From contig OX421497.1 in assembly GCA_949126835.1 (NCBI GenBank), forward strand, positions 28,066,742 through 28,130,741: a stretch of 64,000 nucleotides of DNA. The letters run 5' to 3'. Each line of letters begins with the position of its first letter. The first letter of the stretch is position 1. The translations under genes were made by a program, and so were the position numbers. The notes below the pieces were generated by a model, which saw only the letters and a list, made by a program, of their open reading frames with translations, searched no databases and was not told the DNA's origin. This document shows positions 45,241 through 58,218 of this stretch, one piece after another. This DNA comes from Anisus vortex. Taxonomy: Eukaryota; Mollusca; Gastropoda; Planorbidae.

Positions 45241-47420
45241 CTTAGTATGCCGTGGCCACAGAAACTTTTGTACACTGCATTAAGGTCCCTATGAATCAAA
45301 TTGGTCTAACGGGGATACTTTACTAATACTCGCGTGAGGCCAGACATTATAATCATAGGGAAATGTGTGTGGGAGGGGGGAGCAAGACTAACATATAGGC
45401 TAAAATATGTACATGAACAACAATATTCATTTTTATACCAAGTTATTATTGTTCTTAAACTGTTGTGCTTCATTTAAAATGTTTTAAATACCTGTACTAT
45501 TCATCCAATAAAAAGCCCCTTTTTTTTTCAAAATCAATTTTTGTTCCTTTTTAGGAAAGTGGGGTTAGGGTATAATACGTTGACAATTCTAAAGACAGTT
45601 ATAAAGCTATATTATATTACTTTTTCTAAATACTTTGTTTTACAAAAGTAGAAAACCTAAATGTTTTAAGGTTTTAATTTCTGAACAAAGATTTCAAAGA
45701 ATGGTCAAAGTTTATGGAGAAAAAAATTGGTGAAAGGAAAAAATTATAAATTTACTATGTAAAGACCTTCATGTATTAATAATATAGGCTTGTTTATATT
45801 TGCTAAATTGATACATAAAAGAATAAAAGAGAAGATAAAGTATAGAGTTGGGGATCGAACTTTAGGGATTTTATTAATAGACCTTTGAAATTTTCTAAAA
45901 AAATATGTTTTGTTCTAATCTTGCATATAAGTTTGTATGTTTGCATGTGTTTGTGTGTATGTATGAGTAAGTGAGGCAGACAGACAAAAAGAAAGAGGAT
46001 TCATTTAGGCAGAGACCTTTTTAAAACGCTAAGGTTGATTGTCAACTGTCATACATTTTTTCAAGAACACTTGTTCTTAATTCTTAAGACCTAATCGCTA
46101 TGCAATTAAAAAAATAAATAATAAGCAGCAACTGCCAAAGTTAGGGGCCTTTTACAAAAAAAAGTGTAGACATACACATATAGGTCCTTGGGATATTTAA
46201 TATAGTTCGAATATTTTCGAAGACTAATAAGATGGACCGCTTGCTTTGATATTTCTGCTATTTGATGACTCGTAAACTTCTGTTTTGGAATTTACGATCA
46301 CAAACGTTTAGTATTTCGCTTTCATTTTATGAATGGAAAACTATAAACTATACTTATCCCAGTTGCCAGTTCTTATAAGATTAGAACTCTAATAAAGATT
46401 AAAATCGAAAGTGGCATACAGCGGATGTTATTTGGAGTATGCGATGTTTGATGCGCACCGAAAACGCTAAGCGTTCCAATACACAGATAAACTGATTTAT
46501 TTGGGCTATTATTATATTGATGATATATATTTCCATAATACATTTATCTATATAATAATTACCCAAATTAATCATTCTGTCATTCCGGAACGCTTAGCGA
46601 CTTGGTTTTGAGAGTACAGACAGATGACGTAATATCAAAGACTATAATAAGAGGACTGCGTGCGCTTTTTTTAGAGCTCAATAAATCGTGTTTTTTTGGT
46701 GCGCAGCAAATAAAGCGTGATCCAAAAGACTTCTGCTGTAAGCTTATACAACTTTCGATTCAAATCTTAATTAAATTTCTAAACTTATAATATATTACAG
46801 AAGCTTCTAATATATTACAGACGATCCTTCTATAAAGTATTATTCTACAATTTCTCAATGAGAAGTAATAAAACGAAGAAATTGAAAAATGAAAACATTT
46901 AATTGTACAAATACATTATTGAATAGTGTTAATTTACATCTATGTGTCGGCATTTTACGTCTCAAATATTCCTTTAAATTCTGAGACAATAACAGACAAC
47001 TGGGATAAGTAGGCCTATAGTTTATAGTTTTCCATTCATAAAATCATAGCAAATTACTAAACCCTAGCTCTATAATTCCGTTTGTATTCGTAAATATCAA
47101 AGCAAGCGGTCCATCCTTTCACCAAATCGTTTCTCCGTAAGCTTTGACCATTCTTTGAAATAATTGCTCAGAAATTAAAACCTTCAAACATTTAGTTTTT
47201 CCATTTTGTACAACGTACAAAAGTAATTAGAAAGAGTAAATATAAACTCTTTTTAATTGTCTTTACAATTAGCAACACTTATTTTCATTATCCCCACTTT
47301 CCCTACATTGAACAAAAATTGATTATTAAAAAAAAAGCGGGTGTATGGGATAATGAGTACAGTTAATTTAAACAATTATAAAAGAAACACAACAGTTTAG
47401 GAACAGTAACTTGATATGAA

Positions 47421-47608
47421 AATGAATACAGTGGCGTAGCTAGGGGAGGGGGAGAGGGTCCAATTTCAAAAGTTCCCCCCTTTTGTCCCAAAAGAGTGTC
47501 CGAATTGTTTTTTTCACATGTCATAATGTCGAATGTCAAAATGCAGGGGCCCCACAAGAGGCCAAGCTCCCGGGCCCCCAAATCCCTAGCAACGGCACTG
47601 AATGAATA
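47421..47608. mobile_element. 172-bp hAT-type MITE with 8-bp target duplication
   Basis: Element 47429-47600, ends CAGTGGCGTAGCTAGGG and the imperfect complement of CAGTGCCGTTGCTAGGG. Duplication aatgaata at 47421-47428 and 47601-47608. The opposite arm of the inverted repeat has the uninterrupted site (tattcatt at 45424-45431). It is too short to encode protein. Confidence 0.9.
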
Positions 47609-48415
47609 TTGCTTTTCGTGGACACATGTTAGCCTATATATTAGGCTATCACCAATCTCCCTATGGCTATAATGTCTGGCCTCACACGAGTTGTGGTAAA
47701 ATATCCATCTCCTTTAGACCAATTTGATCCAAAGGGAACATGAAGCAGTGTTCACAGGTTTCCGTGGCCACAATACCCAGCCCCCGATATTATGCTTTTG
47801 AGAAATCTCAATTCATAGATTGTCTTTGCAACGGCTGTTGATTCATCGCAATTTGAACACTTCAGAAATCTTCTCATAATGCAATAGCTAAAAACCTTTG
47901 AATCTTTATTTATCAACTTGGTTGCTGAACATTACCCTATTATCTATGACGTCAACAATTGCCGATAATTCTGGCTTTTGTGATAGCTATTATCAAATTT
48001 AAATAACAGACATCCGAACATGTCGAAGTTTTCATCTATAGTCAACTTTGATCACTTTTTAAAGAAAAATTTCCCAAACATGTAGAAAATAAACACTCAA
48101 CAGACAACTAGACCCTATTCATGGTGAACAAGAAATTACACTTAATATTGCTTTTAAGGAAAAGTTTTATCTGAATTTATTACACTGAAAAAAGACAGTT
48201 AAAGCAAACTATGTTTATATTTTATTTATCTCAGTAATTCTATAACAATTAAAATATCACCAATTAGAGTCGTCATTTATTAAATTTAAAACCATGACTT
48301 AGGGCTACTTTACTCCCAGCTCCTGACTCGCATACTTTTGAAAAAGCATACCAAATAGAAAAACCCATAAAACTAAATTTTTTACCCCCGTGGTTTCCCC
48401 ACGGGCTATTTCTAG

Positions 48416-49187
48416 TATATATATATATATATATATAGCCTATATATATTTATTTCTAAATAAAGATATATATATAAAGAAACATATAAACAAACTCACG
48501 CTAATTATGTAAATTGATTTTAACATTTAAAAAGTTGTTCTTTGTTGTTTTTTTGTTTAACAATAATTACGATCAAACGAATAATTACTGTAGAAGCTGA
48601 AAAATTAATATGGTAACACTGCAACAAACAACAATATTGTTCATTTACGACTTATATTCATATATACTATATACAACTGAAAATATTGGCCATAGTATTT
48701 ACGCTGCTCACTGACCTATATATCAAGTTTCATATAGTGTTCTATGAAAGCCTAATTTCTTCGACTTACTTATTTTGATAATATTAATTACATTTTACTT
48801 AAAACATGCCTTCACAATATATTTTTATTGATTGTTTCATGTTTAAATTGATTTTAAAAATGCCTTTACATATAAAATATCATATAATTTTTTAAAAAAA
48901 ATGAAAATAGTTTTTTCTCTTCGTGTTCCTTTTATTTACTTTGTTCTTTGGATTTTTTTGGATTAACGTGCAGTGAAAATTTGGACTTTTTGCTATTGCA
49001 ATTTTAGTTTGGAAAGTATATCGTTATGTTATTACATTGTATCTTATGATTATCTTTGTTCCTTTAAGGTTCTTTAGACAATTGACTTAAATTTCATTTG
49101 ATTTAACTATTTTAATAAATTAAAAAAAAATTTAAAGTTTAAATAATTGTATTAAAATATTATTTTAACATTTTCTTTTTTATTGTA
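48416..49187. other. No gene seen
   Basis: (TA)n at 48416-48436, then AT-rich spacer. Confidence 0.5.
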
Positions 49188-49340
49188 TGGGGCATGGTGG
49201 CCGAGTGGTTTTGGGTTCGAATCCTGGTGAAGGCAAGAATTTTTCATGGGACTCGAGGGTGTATTAAAATCTACCCAAGTTGATGGGTACCTGACTTAAG
49301 TAGGTAGTTTTCACGTAAGTATTTATATATATATATATAT
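49188..49340 (+). repeat. tRNA-derived SINE, internally shortened
   Basis: Pol III A box TGGCCGAGTGG (49198-49208) and B box GGTTCGAATCC (49214-49224) are only five bases apart instead of about 30-40, so the middle of the tRNA part is deleted. The body contains ctacccaagttgatgggtac (about 49272-49291) and ends in (TA)n. The head and body resemble a SINE common in gastropods. Confidence 0.65.
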
Positions 49341-49439
49341 AATTCATCTTGTAGACATTATAAATGATCTTATCTGGATTAACCTTAAATTTGTCATTTG
49401 TTATAACTAGGCTCAGCCTATTCGCCCCCCCCCCACCCC

Positions 49440-49575
49440 ACACATTTTACTGCAGCGCTTTTTGGGTATAATCAGTGGACCTAAAGAACTTTGGAGAAAA
49501 AGCCTTCAACAGAATTCAAACCCGGGACCTTCGGTATGCAAGTCGAGCGCGCTAAAACCTCATTACATGTACTTG
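49440..49575 (-). repeat. tRNA-derived SINE fragment
   Basis: On the minus strand: tagcgcgctcgacttgcata, then B-box-like GGTTTGAATTC (49512-49522). A degraded A-box side lies near 49565. It is opposite in orientation to the neighbour. Confidence 0.5.
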
Positions 49576-50592
49576 ATCGTCATAATGTCCGACACATGTC
49601 TAGAATTTTTTTATTTTTATTTCGCATACTTTAAATTTAAATTACTGTATCAGATTCAGCTGTGTGTTTTATAAATACTATAGGTTAAAAAAATAATTTT
49701 TATTTCTTTTTTTTTTCATAGCAACCATAAAAATAGTCGATAAACAATTTTATAAACGTTCTTATAACTTTAAAAAAATATATAATTCAATTCTATTTTG
49801 CTGTTATTGCTTTGAAATTATATTTTCTACCTTCACATGCATTATCATGCTGATAGCTTTATTATTTAAAAGAGTATGAATTTTCTACAAAATAAAGCAT
49901 AGAAAATAGTGACACATGAAATTTCAAATTTTTTTTTACAAGTTCTCAACGAATCTTCGAAATCATGCATGGGATTAAAGAAAACATAGTAATGAGAGAA
50001 AACTGCCTATTTTTAATGTAATGAAATGATTAGTTACAGTGGAGTAAAAAATACAAAAATGAGAACATTTGTGCTCTGAAATGATCTAAGAATGCATATT
50101 TGAATGTGTAATAAAAGTATTTTGAAGCTCAAATCTAGTATAACAACTGTATTTTATTATCAAAGCAATGAGTAACTGTCTCAATATGTAAACATTTCAA
50201 ATACGCTAAACATAATTTGTTTACTCAAATAATAATTTGTATTAGACAGGTGTCCATCTAAGACAAAAAAATACATACACTGTTATTTACGTACATCTGT
50301 ATTGGAGGTAGTTCAATTATCCAACACAAATGAATAAAAATGTCACAAAGTTACATAATAGAAAGTCATTATACGATATGCTTTACCATTATTTCATTTT
50401 TGTTAGTGATTCAATTAGTAGATTATATTTCACACTACATTGTTCAGAATGTTTTATTAAGTATATTTCAGGGGCGCGACGAATGAACCGTAACTAATAA
50501 ATTATACCGTATTACTGTGCAACTGCTACTCTAACTGTAGTTGGCTAATGACATATTTAGTAATTCTTTTCAACTTTATAATTATTCCATTA
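49576..50592. other. No gene seen
   Basis: AT-rich spacer without recognisable repeat ends. Confidence 0.5.
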
Positions 50593-50593
50593 C

Positions 50594-53520
50594 TAGTGCT
50601 TATGCCCGTCAAAATGACTACAGTGTGTTTTGTTAAGAGCGAAAGAAAAGAGACTATTACAATAAAGACAATGAACGTTTCTTTTCAGTATTCAGTTGTT
50701 GTTTTTTTAAATTGTTTCTGGTCGCCCTTGTCACGAGTTAAACGTGAGGCGCGTTAGTCTTGGAGTATGGAGTAAACGTTCACACCTATTTCTTTTTTAA
50801 GTAGCAGTCTCACAGCAAAATAATCGACGAAGTTGTGTAGCTCTATATCGTTTATTGACAGGTTACAAGTTGCATAGAGTTTATAAAATACATTCAACCT
50901 AGATCTGGGTTTGGAAGGCAAACTGAATACAGGTATTCACGTATATCAAGTTAAAATTCAGTAACTCCTAAGTCAAACACTCTGTCTCCTACATATGGCT
51001 GTCTTGTTCTGCCCACAAAAAAAAACACCCTCGTTTCGTTTTTTAAAAGAAACCATCTCTACCCTCTCCCTCTCCCTATATATACTTCCTCTTCCCTACC
51101 ACCCAGGTAAATACAACTGCTACAAAAGAGACCTGCTCTTGTGACAACTATAGCGGAACAAAAGGCGTGTCTAATCGCACGTTCAAAACCTCCTCCAACC
51201 AAGGGAGATTATACGCGTGACTTGACCAAGACAACCTGGGTCGCTCTGGGAGAATATTTATTGCGGAGTGTCTGCGCGTCAAATACAGTTCAACGATATA
51301 TTTTTTTGTTAGTTCAATATGAGAATACCCTTCATTTATTCATGTGGGTGGAAATAATTTCATTCAAAGTATCTAAGAAATAAAAAATTAGACTGTTAGG
51401 CCTAATGCCTATTTCTTTAGAAAACGTTTTAAATGTCATTACTAAACAATTTATAAAGAAGTTTAATAAAGTCATTAGTAAACATCTTGACTTGCGCTAC
51501 AATTACAATTACGATAAGCCATTCATTTAGCCTACAGTGAATGTGGATGGTCATAACAATCTCATTCAATGTATCCATTCAAAGTATTAAACTAATAATT
51601 AGACTATTAGGCATAATGCCCGTTTCTTTATAAATGTGTTAATATCAATACGCTCTACGTCTCTCGTTTGTACTTGTAGTTGGGTGGTCAAATAACAAGC
51701 GTGACGTGCTCGCCGGACGTATATCTCCCGCGCTATTTATTATCTATTTTGTCCCGTCGTTAGAACGTGCGTTCACCTTTATCACAAAAAAACAACATTC
51801 CTTGCCACGTTCTAATTAATAGGGGTGGGGTTAGGGAGGTTTTTGGGGAGGGAAGGGCTTTTGTTTAAATAACATTAAGTCCATGAATGGGCCTTAACAG
51901 CTCTGACCCTGGCATATGCATAATAATTGTTATTATCAAGCTTCTAGTATTAAAACTTAGCCAACATTTGTGTTGACTTGACTTGTTCTTAATAATAGCC
52001 TATTAAATTAACAATAATATACTATCTAAAAGAAAAAAAAACACAATACCAAACGATAAAAAGGTCAATAATTTTTTAAAAAGCAGAAAACAATATTTAA
52101 ATACCATAAAAACTAAAGTGAGAACTATTTTTTTCGGTATTTAATTTTTGTTCTTGCTTTTTTAAATTAATAAAACAGTGTTAATAATGTTTCTGTCGGT
52201 ATTTGTTTTTTTTTATTTTTATTTGTTTCTGGTCGACGTGAGCCTGGTATATGCATAAGAATTGTGGCCTCAAGGACTGGCGTAGTGTGTTAACCGCCGA
52301 TACATTCCCATTAAGAATACACAGGCGGGCAAACGCATAGGGCACAGCCCCCGCAGCAGGTCCGAAGTCCATTACATTGCCGAGAGGCCACTGGTCTCGG
52401 TGGGGAGGAAGCAATGGACGCTCCAATCCCGTCTCGAGATCCACCCGGTGCCTGGATGCATGTACCTATAGTAGGCCTATATTATTTGTGCTACCGGGTG
52501 ACAGTGCAGGTATACTGGCGAGCAACCACGATAATGATCCTTAGCGAACCTCAGTGAACGATCGCTGGGCTGCGAAAACCTTCCCCGTTACGCCTTCGGC
52601 GTGGCGTTGGGTGGCTGGAGCCTGGACAGAGATTGCTTAATCTCATTACGCCCTGGACACAAGAGCCGAAAAGGTTTTTTAAAGAGACTTTTAAATTCGA
52701 TATTAAAATGTAGCGAACAGTTGTGATGCACTTGACTTATTCTTAATAATATTTTAAAAAAAATGATATACTATCTTAAAGAAAAAAAACACATAAATAC
52801 AAAACAATAAAAAAAAGGTAATTAAAAAAAAAAATTAGAAAATATAATTTCAATGCAATAAAAACTAAATTGAGAAAGATTTTTTCGGTATTTAATTTTT
52901 TTTCTTGCTTATATTATTGTATCAATAAAACAGTATTGAGAATGTTTCTTTCGGTATTTAGTTCTTAAATATTGTTGTTGTCAAGCTTATGGTACCCGGT
53001 ATTTTAAAATAATCATTTATAGGCCTAACTTTTTTTTTTATAATTCGTATCATTTAATTTATAGCGTGTATACAATCGCCTATTAAATGATATTCTCAAT
53101 AGCGACGTAAATCCATTAAATAATTAAAACATTTGGTTACTTACGTCATGCGCTAGTATTTTTGTTAAAGTAAACCATTGAAACTCTCCAAGCCAGATTG
53201 CGGTGCGTAACTTTTAAAAAATGTCTCGTCACATTAAAAAAACAACAGCAGAATTGGGAAAACCCGAAAAGACCCTCGCGTTCAACATTGTGTATCTCGC
53301 GTTCAATATAGTAAATGAACAGAAACGGCCATTTGCTATGTACGGTTATATTTATTTGTATAGCTGGATACACTTTTTTTGATTTATAAAATTAACTCAT
53401 TTATCATTATAATTCATAAAATAAAATTATCTTTTGGAGTACGTTTTCGAATTATGCATTTAACTTTTGTCCTGATTAGTCAAACGGCTTAGGAGCATAT
53501 AGCGAAGAAACATATATATG
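50594..53520 (-). mobile_element. Helitron-like family 1, copy 2, interrupted
   Basis: The minus-strand 3' terminus tcattttgacgggcataagc ends CTAG then T at 50593; the outer hairpin arm is damaged. Blocks at 51900-52150, 52170-52470, 52730-53080 and 53100-53510 match copy 1 in order. A 1.2-kb insertion (50729-51900) splits it. Near 53280-53340 the duplicated tcgcgttcaa motifs of copy 1 are also present. Confidence 0.6.
50729..51146 (-). repeat. LTR-like sequence inserted in the Helitron-like copy
   Basis: 418 bp bounded by TGTCAC and GTGACA. On the minus strand it has TATATATA (about 51078-51085) and AATAAA (50851-50856), ordered as in an LTR. No target duplication; 51147-51900 beyond it is unidentified but contains an imperfect direct repeat (51370-51415 and 51565-51637). 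Confidence 0.45.
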
Positions 53521-53644
53521 AGATCTCTAAGAGAGTTTTCAACTTAGAGTCCTCATACAACAACGCCAAAACGAGAACTCAAATAATCTCAAGCTCCCGT
53601 GCGACAATCTCTACTTATGACGCGTTCTGATGCGATGACGTACA

Positions 53645-55668
53645 GTCTAGACCAGGGGTCGGCAACCCTTTGAGTCGGAAGAGCCAAAAGTTACGATTTA
53701 CTAAATTTCCCAGTTTTTATAGAGCCACTAACATTTTTGTTTAATATTATGGTAGATCTATTTGATTTTGGATTAGGTATATAAATTTGAGTTTTGATTT
53801 ACCATAAAAAGGAAATAATATTTATTCATATAAAAACATGCAAATGTTTTGCACAAAACATATTAAAGTATTTTAGCTAGCTCTGATACAATAATAAAAT
53901 TAGTTATCAAATAATATAATTATTGAATAATAGATAGGTCTAGGTACAATAGTTACATCAATGGGAGCATTGGCGTTGAATGACTTTTGAATGTTTGGTT
54001 AAATCTTGCTCATAACTTGTTTTCGGTTTCAAACACACCTATCGATTTTTATTAGTTAGTTGGCTTCTTGTGTTCTCTGAACTTGCCATTCCACAAGTGT
54101 TTGGTTTTCAAATCCAGAAAATTGCATTTGAAGCAAACCAGCATCAATTCCAAATTGGCTCAATGTTGATCTCATTTGTATTTGTGTTGAGAGGATTTAC
54201 TATGTACGCCAGAGTACTTACGTTTGTTTTGAATTTCTCAAATCTCTCAGCGAATCCATCCTTCATCTTGTATACAGCCATGCTGAAGTAATATCAATAG
54301 TTCTCGATATTGCTTCAAATTTTCGAAATGAGTAATTTACAGCTCTCCATATCTTCTAGAAAAAAGAAGTTTATTTTTTCGAAACAAACCACTTATTCAA
54401 GCACAAACCACTTCTTCAAGCACGGCATAGGCTGGGTTTCCCCTCCTTTGCAGTTTAAATTTAGCTCATTTAGTTCTTTGTGATTTCTTTGTGATTGATA
54501 TCTATCATGAATTTGAATTTGTGCAGACCTTTTTATTCTTTCAATTCGGGATGGACAATGCCGTTTTCAATTCAAGAATGTTTTTATTTCACGCCATCAA
54601 GAAGCAAAACGTTTCATTACGTTACTTCTGGAAAGCCATCGTACTGTTTTGTGCAGAAGTAGGTCAGAATACTGGCATTTTATTTCTTCAAGAAATTCGT
54701 TAAGCTGGCGATGGTATAGTGTTTTTGCAAAAATGATGTTAATGTTCTTAATTACCAAGTTCATGACCTCATTTTTTCGGCATGAAATGTTTGGGCACAA
54801 AGCGCCTATTGATGAATTATGCAGTGAAACGTAAAACTTTCGTGGTTTATATTCTGCCGAAAGATCGCTGTTACCCCTTTATGTATTCCTGTCATACTTC
54901 TGGCTCCATCAGTTGCTTTGGAAACGATTTTATTTATACCGATTTATATAGTCTTCCAGGCATTTTGGCACATCATGTGCTATTTCTTCTCCACGAGTTT
55001 GACCTGAGAGCGCCAGCATTCGTAGCAGTTCTTCTTTTGGAGCTTGAGACGACATAAACATGACGAAAAGGGTAACTTGTGCCGTGTCTTTTATGTCGCA
55101 AGACTCAACCATAGCAAGTGATAAAGCAGAAGCCAGTTGAATGTCTTCCACTGGCATAATATATATATTATGTGTTACATTTTAAGACGTTTTATCAATT
55201 CTATCTTGTACTGTTTTAGCACATAATGGCAAATCTTTGAATGTCTTCATGATATCTGTTTTGATTTTAAAATCACGAAACAGTTCTTCAGCTCTATGTA
55301 TGAAGCAATATTTGACGTACTCAAGCGATTAAATAAATACACACGCAACCGTGCTCTCCGAGGATGACTGAAAACTGAACACTATTATCCGCTGGGTTGC
55401 TGGTTGGGTGGTAGTGGTAACTAGCTGCTGTCAGCTGTCCGTCTAGTCTCAACTCTATCTATTATCAATGTTCTCTGTTGAGTGTTTCTATCCTATATAT
55501 ATATATATATATATTTATATTTCTTGTTTTTAACGTATAATATTTTGTGTGCGTTTTGAAAATAAAATAATTATTAATATTTGCGCATGGAACTGGAGAG
55601 CCGCTTTTTGACATCGAAAGAGCCGCTTGCGGCTCGTGAGACGCAGTTTGCCAACCCCTGGTCTAGAC
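53645..55668 (-). mobile_element. hAT DNA transposon, copy 2, with target duplications
   Basis: Element 53653-55660 (2008 bp) in reverse orientation. The end caggggtcggcaaccctttg faces gtttgccaacccctg at the right. The duplication gtctagac (53645-53652, 55661-55668) is perfect and again nnnTAnnn. Its 5' end (right side) matches that of the 7102 element over about 90 bp, so both belong to one family. Confidence 0.9.
54597..55157 (-). pseudogene. hAT transposase remnant (GTF2IRD2/ZBED5-like)
   Basis: The minus strand first gives [22 protein letters not shown] sequence (55157-54930; the family has slAxDESTDIxDTAQ), then NIIFAKTLYHRQLNEFLEEI and VRWLSRSNVMKRF (54800-54597; the family has HRQF and VRWLSRG). 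Order and spacing fit the central part of a Buster-type hAT transposase. Frames are broken and the C-terminus is not readable. Confidence 0.7.
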
Positions 55669-55670
55669 AT

Positions 55671-55935
55671 ATATGCAAGTTTTATTCTAAAGAGTACGGA
55701 AACGTTTCAATACAAACACACCCGAAACAGCAACATTTATTCCTAGACTGTCCCACTATACAACATGTTAAAAACACCCTAAAATAATTAATTGAAACGA
55801 ATATCCCAAACAAACAAAACATAGATTTCGCAATTACGCTAAATAAACTCCCCAAAATTAATAAAAGAATAAGGCACTTTCTAAACCTCATTATCTTAGC
55901 TGAATGTATACATTTTTGATGCATTGCACGATGCA
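55671..55935 (+). pseudogene. LINE 3' end, second copy of the 3130-3965 family
   Basis: Contains HLFLDCPTIQHVKNTLK in one frame and the shared tail ttatcttagctgaatgtata. It starts directly after the target duplication of the hAT copy, so the hAT may have inserted into or beside it. Confidence 0.6.
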
Positions 55936-55954
55936 TGATACGCCTCCAGCCTAA

Positions 55955-56105
55955 GTTTCAGCGCCGGCCCCTTGCATACTATAATTGCTTGTTTAGTGCT
56001 ATAATATTTGCCATATTTAGACTACATTTGCCGGCCCCCCTGGAAGTTTTGCCCCCGGGTGTATGCCCCGTTCTGCCCCCCCCCCCCCCCTCCGATGTGA
56101 GGGCA
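55955..56105. repeat. GC-rich transposon terminal fragment
   Basis: cagcgccggccccttgcata, then gccggcccccctggaagttt and a C run. Ends of this kind belong to hAT-like elements; coding part absent. Confidence 0.35.
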
Positions 56106-56439
56106 CTGAGCCTAAGTCTATATAAATTGTCATTCCTGTATTGTTTTATAATTTCTTTCCCCTGTATTAATCCGTTTCATCCACACGTAAGGGAGATAAT
56201 TAAATAATTCTATTACCTTTTTTTCTACTTCTGCTCGGAGAACGATATAGAAATAACCGTTTTGACCCCTTAGCCACGTGTCTACAGACGTCACCCTGTT
56301 ACAAGGTCTCAAATAGAACAACAACCCGGACGAGCCTTTTGGTACTTACGTCCGAGGCGTAACGCAATCTCTGTCCTGGCTCAGCCACCCCACGCCACAG
56401 ACAAACCAGCTCTACACAAATGTTGACAATATATATCTT

Positions 56440-56960
56440 ATCTTCTTGTCTTATACATTACAGACGCTCCATCTATTGAGAAGATTATTGCGTCCTACGC
56501 TCATCCGTGGTCTAGTCTTGCATTTTTATTAATGTTTTAAATGATGTTAAGTTACTGGTTTTCCTGGTTTGTTCAGGCAACCCATTCCATGCCCGAAAGC
56601 CACTCGGGAAGAAAGAGTACATAATATATGCATTTGTTCTCGCATAGGGTATAAGGAAAGTTTTTTTGTCTTAATGTTTATCTGAGCTTTGCAACAATTT
56701 AGAGTTTAATGCCTAATGAATTATTACTACTTTACTCTTTGCCCTTCTGTCTTCTTGTGTTTCTAGGTTTAGTGATTTGACTAATGGTGTTACTCTGGTC
56801 GATTGGGAATATTCACTAGTTATGAACCTTGCAGCTCTTTTTTTAAAACTTGTTCTAATTTTTTAATGTTTTCTTTAGTTGATGGGTCCCATACAGATCC
56901 TGCATATTCTAGTATAGGCCTAACTAATGTGAGATATCATTTTAGTTTTATATTCTTATT
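56440..56960 (-). pseudogene. CR1/L2-like LINE ORF2 C-terminus
   Basis: The minus strand reads VRPILEYAGSVWDPSTKENI (about 56930-56870), then with frame changes LEQV, SEYSQSTRVTPLVKSLNLE (about 56830-56760), and finally YSFFPSGFRAWNGLPEQTRK and LIKMQD-stop (about 56620-56525). This is the well-known end of CR1/L2 RT proteins. The 3' part equals the plus-strand fragment at 6835-7000. Confidence 0.75.
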
Positions 56961-58214
56961 ACGTTTACATATAACTTATTACATATGGACCTATAGGCAT
57001 ATATATAAACATGGGGAGATGAACTATATAAATGCCACCCTTCGTATATTTTACACAAAAAGTGCTTTTTACTAAATAACTTTTTTAACTCCCATTTTTT
57101 AATTTGTACTGTCCGTCTGCTTTTCTGCTTGCTTGTCTGCTTGCAACCAAAACTTTGCATCCATTTTTTGACCACTTCCCGTCGTTCAATCGAGCTGAAT
57201 CTTGGGCAGCAGACTGTTGCGACTAACGATACATTCTATCAAATTTTTTGCATCATTGCCTTTGAATAGTCACTTATACCTTCGACCAATTTGCGAATAG
57301 AAGAAAAGATTTACGTAAAACATGGCTGCCTCTACTGGAAGAGTCGGAAGTAAATAAACTTTTCGGATATGTTCGTTTTTACGAAATGAATAGAATGAAA
57401 ACGACACAATGAAACCAAAACAAAGCGAGTAATCTTTCTATGGATTTTGCGGGCCAAAGCTAGAAAAAAAAGGATGTGCAAAATTTTAATGTGAAAATGC
57501 ATAAAGTATGACATCACTTATATTTATTTTTAATCTATCAAAATATAAATTAAATATAAACTTAGTTTTCAAAGAAAGGGAGTATAATAAAAACAAGTGT
57601 ACAAAAATAAAAACAAACACACCATTTTATAACCTTAACTGAAAAAAATGTATGACAGTTATGTATTGCAAGTTGTGATGATTTAAAATATATATAGTTA
57701 TTTTAGTGGGACAATAAATAATAATCTCTAACCCGGTGTTAATGTACAGAATAAACGAGTGACGTTTTACGATAAAAACAATGACGTGGGAGTTAGATTG
57801 AACGTAGCGTACATTTGAAGATAGAGACAGACGACCTTAGAATTTGGTAGTGGCTGAACGTGTTTTAGACTAGGCTATAGAAACTGTGGAGTATTTGAAT
57901 TCATCTTGTACATAAATTGCATTAAATATTGAGTTCTCATTTCTACTAAAAGCCGGCAGTTTGTTCATTGTTTATTATTATATAATGTGATCTCCCTGAG
58001 AGTTGGATACATAGTAATTACAAAATAACGGTCACACAAGTTATAATTCGAAAGTAAACGGAAGAAAATCATGGCTGTATTAATATATACGTATATAATT
58101 AATTTCATTGGTATTCTACTTTCAGGGCTTTAAAATCAACTCAATGTGGCGTAATAATTTACTTGTTATTCCAAGCACGCTTTCCCTGATTATAAAACGA
58201 TTTTAAGACACTAA
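56961..58214. other. No gene seen
   Basis: AT-rich spacer; open frames without motif. Confidence 0.5.
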
Positions 58215-58218
58215 TTAA

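Larger units (their letters stand above)
43124..48415. repeat. 5.3-kb imperfect inverted repeat with Helitron-like ends
   Basis: Matching reversed segments: 43124-43900 with 47795-48415, 45240-45440 with 47610-47795, 45500-45750 with 47130-47350, 46231-46370 with 46970-47120, and a central pair 46465-46510 with 46555-46602. The right end is a 7-bp-stem hairpin cccgtgg-tttcc-ccacggg (48387-48405) followed by CTAG (48412-48415) and T. The left end is the same in reverse with one stem mismatch and CTTG. Unpaired insertions lie at 43930-45240 and 45750-46230. No protein is recognised. Confidence 0.75.

Noticed and set aside
44863..45245. Open frames on both strands in the left arm insertion
   Set aside because: No motif; overlapping frames in both directions suggest chance.
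52545..52680. GC-rich hairpin-forming block as a possible structured RNA gene
   Set aside because: No match to a tRNA, 5S or snRNA pattern I know; it lies inside a repeat copy.
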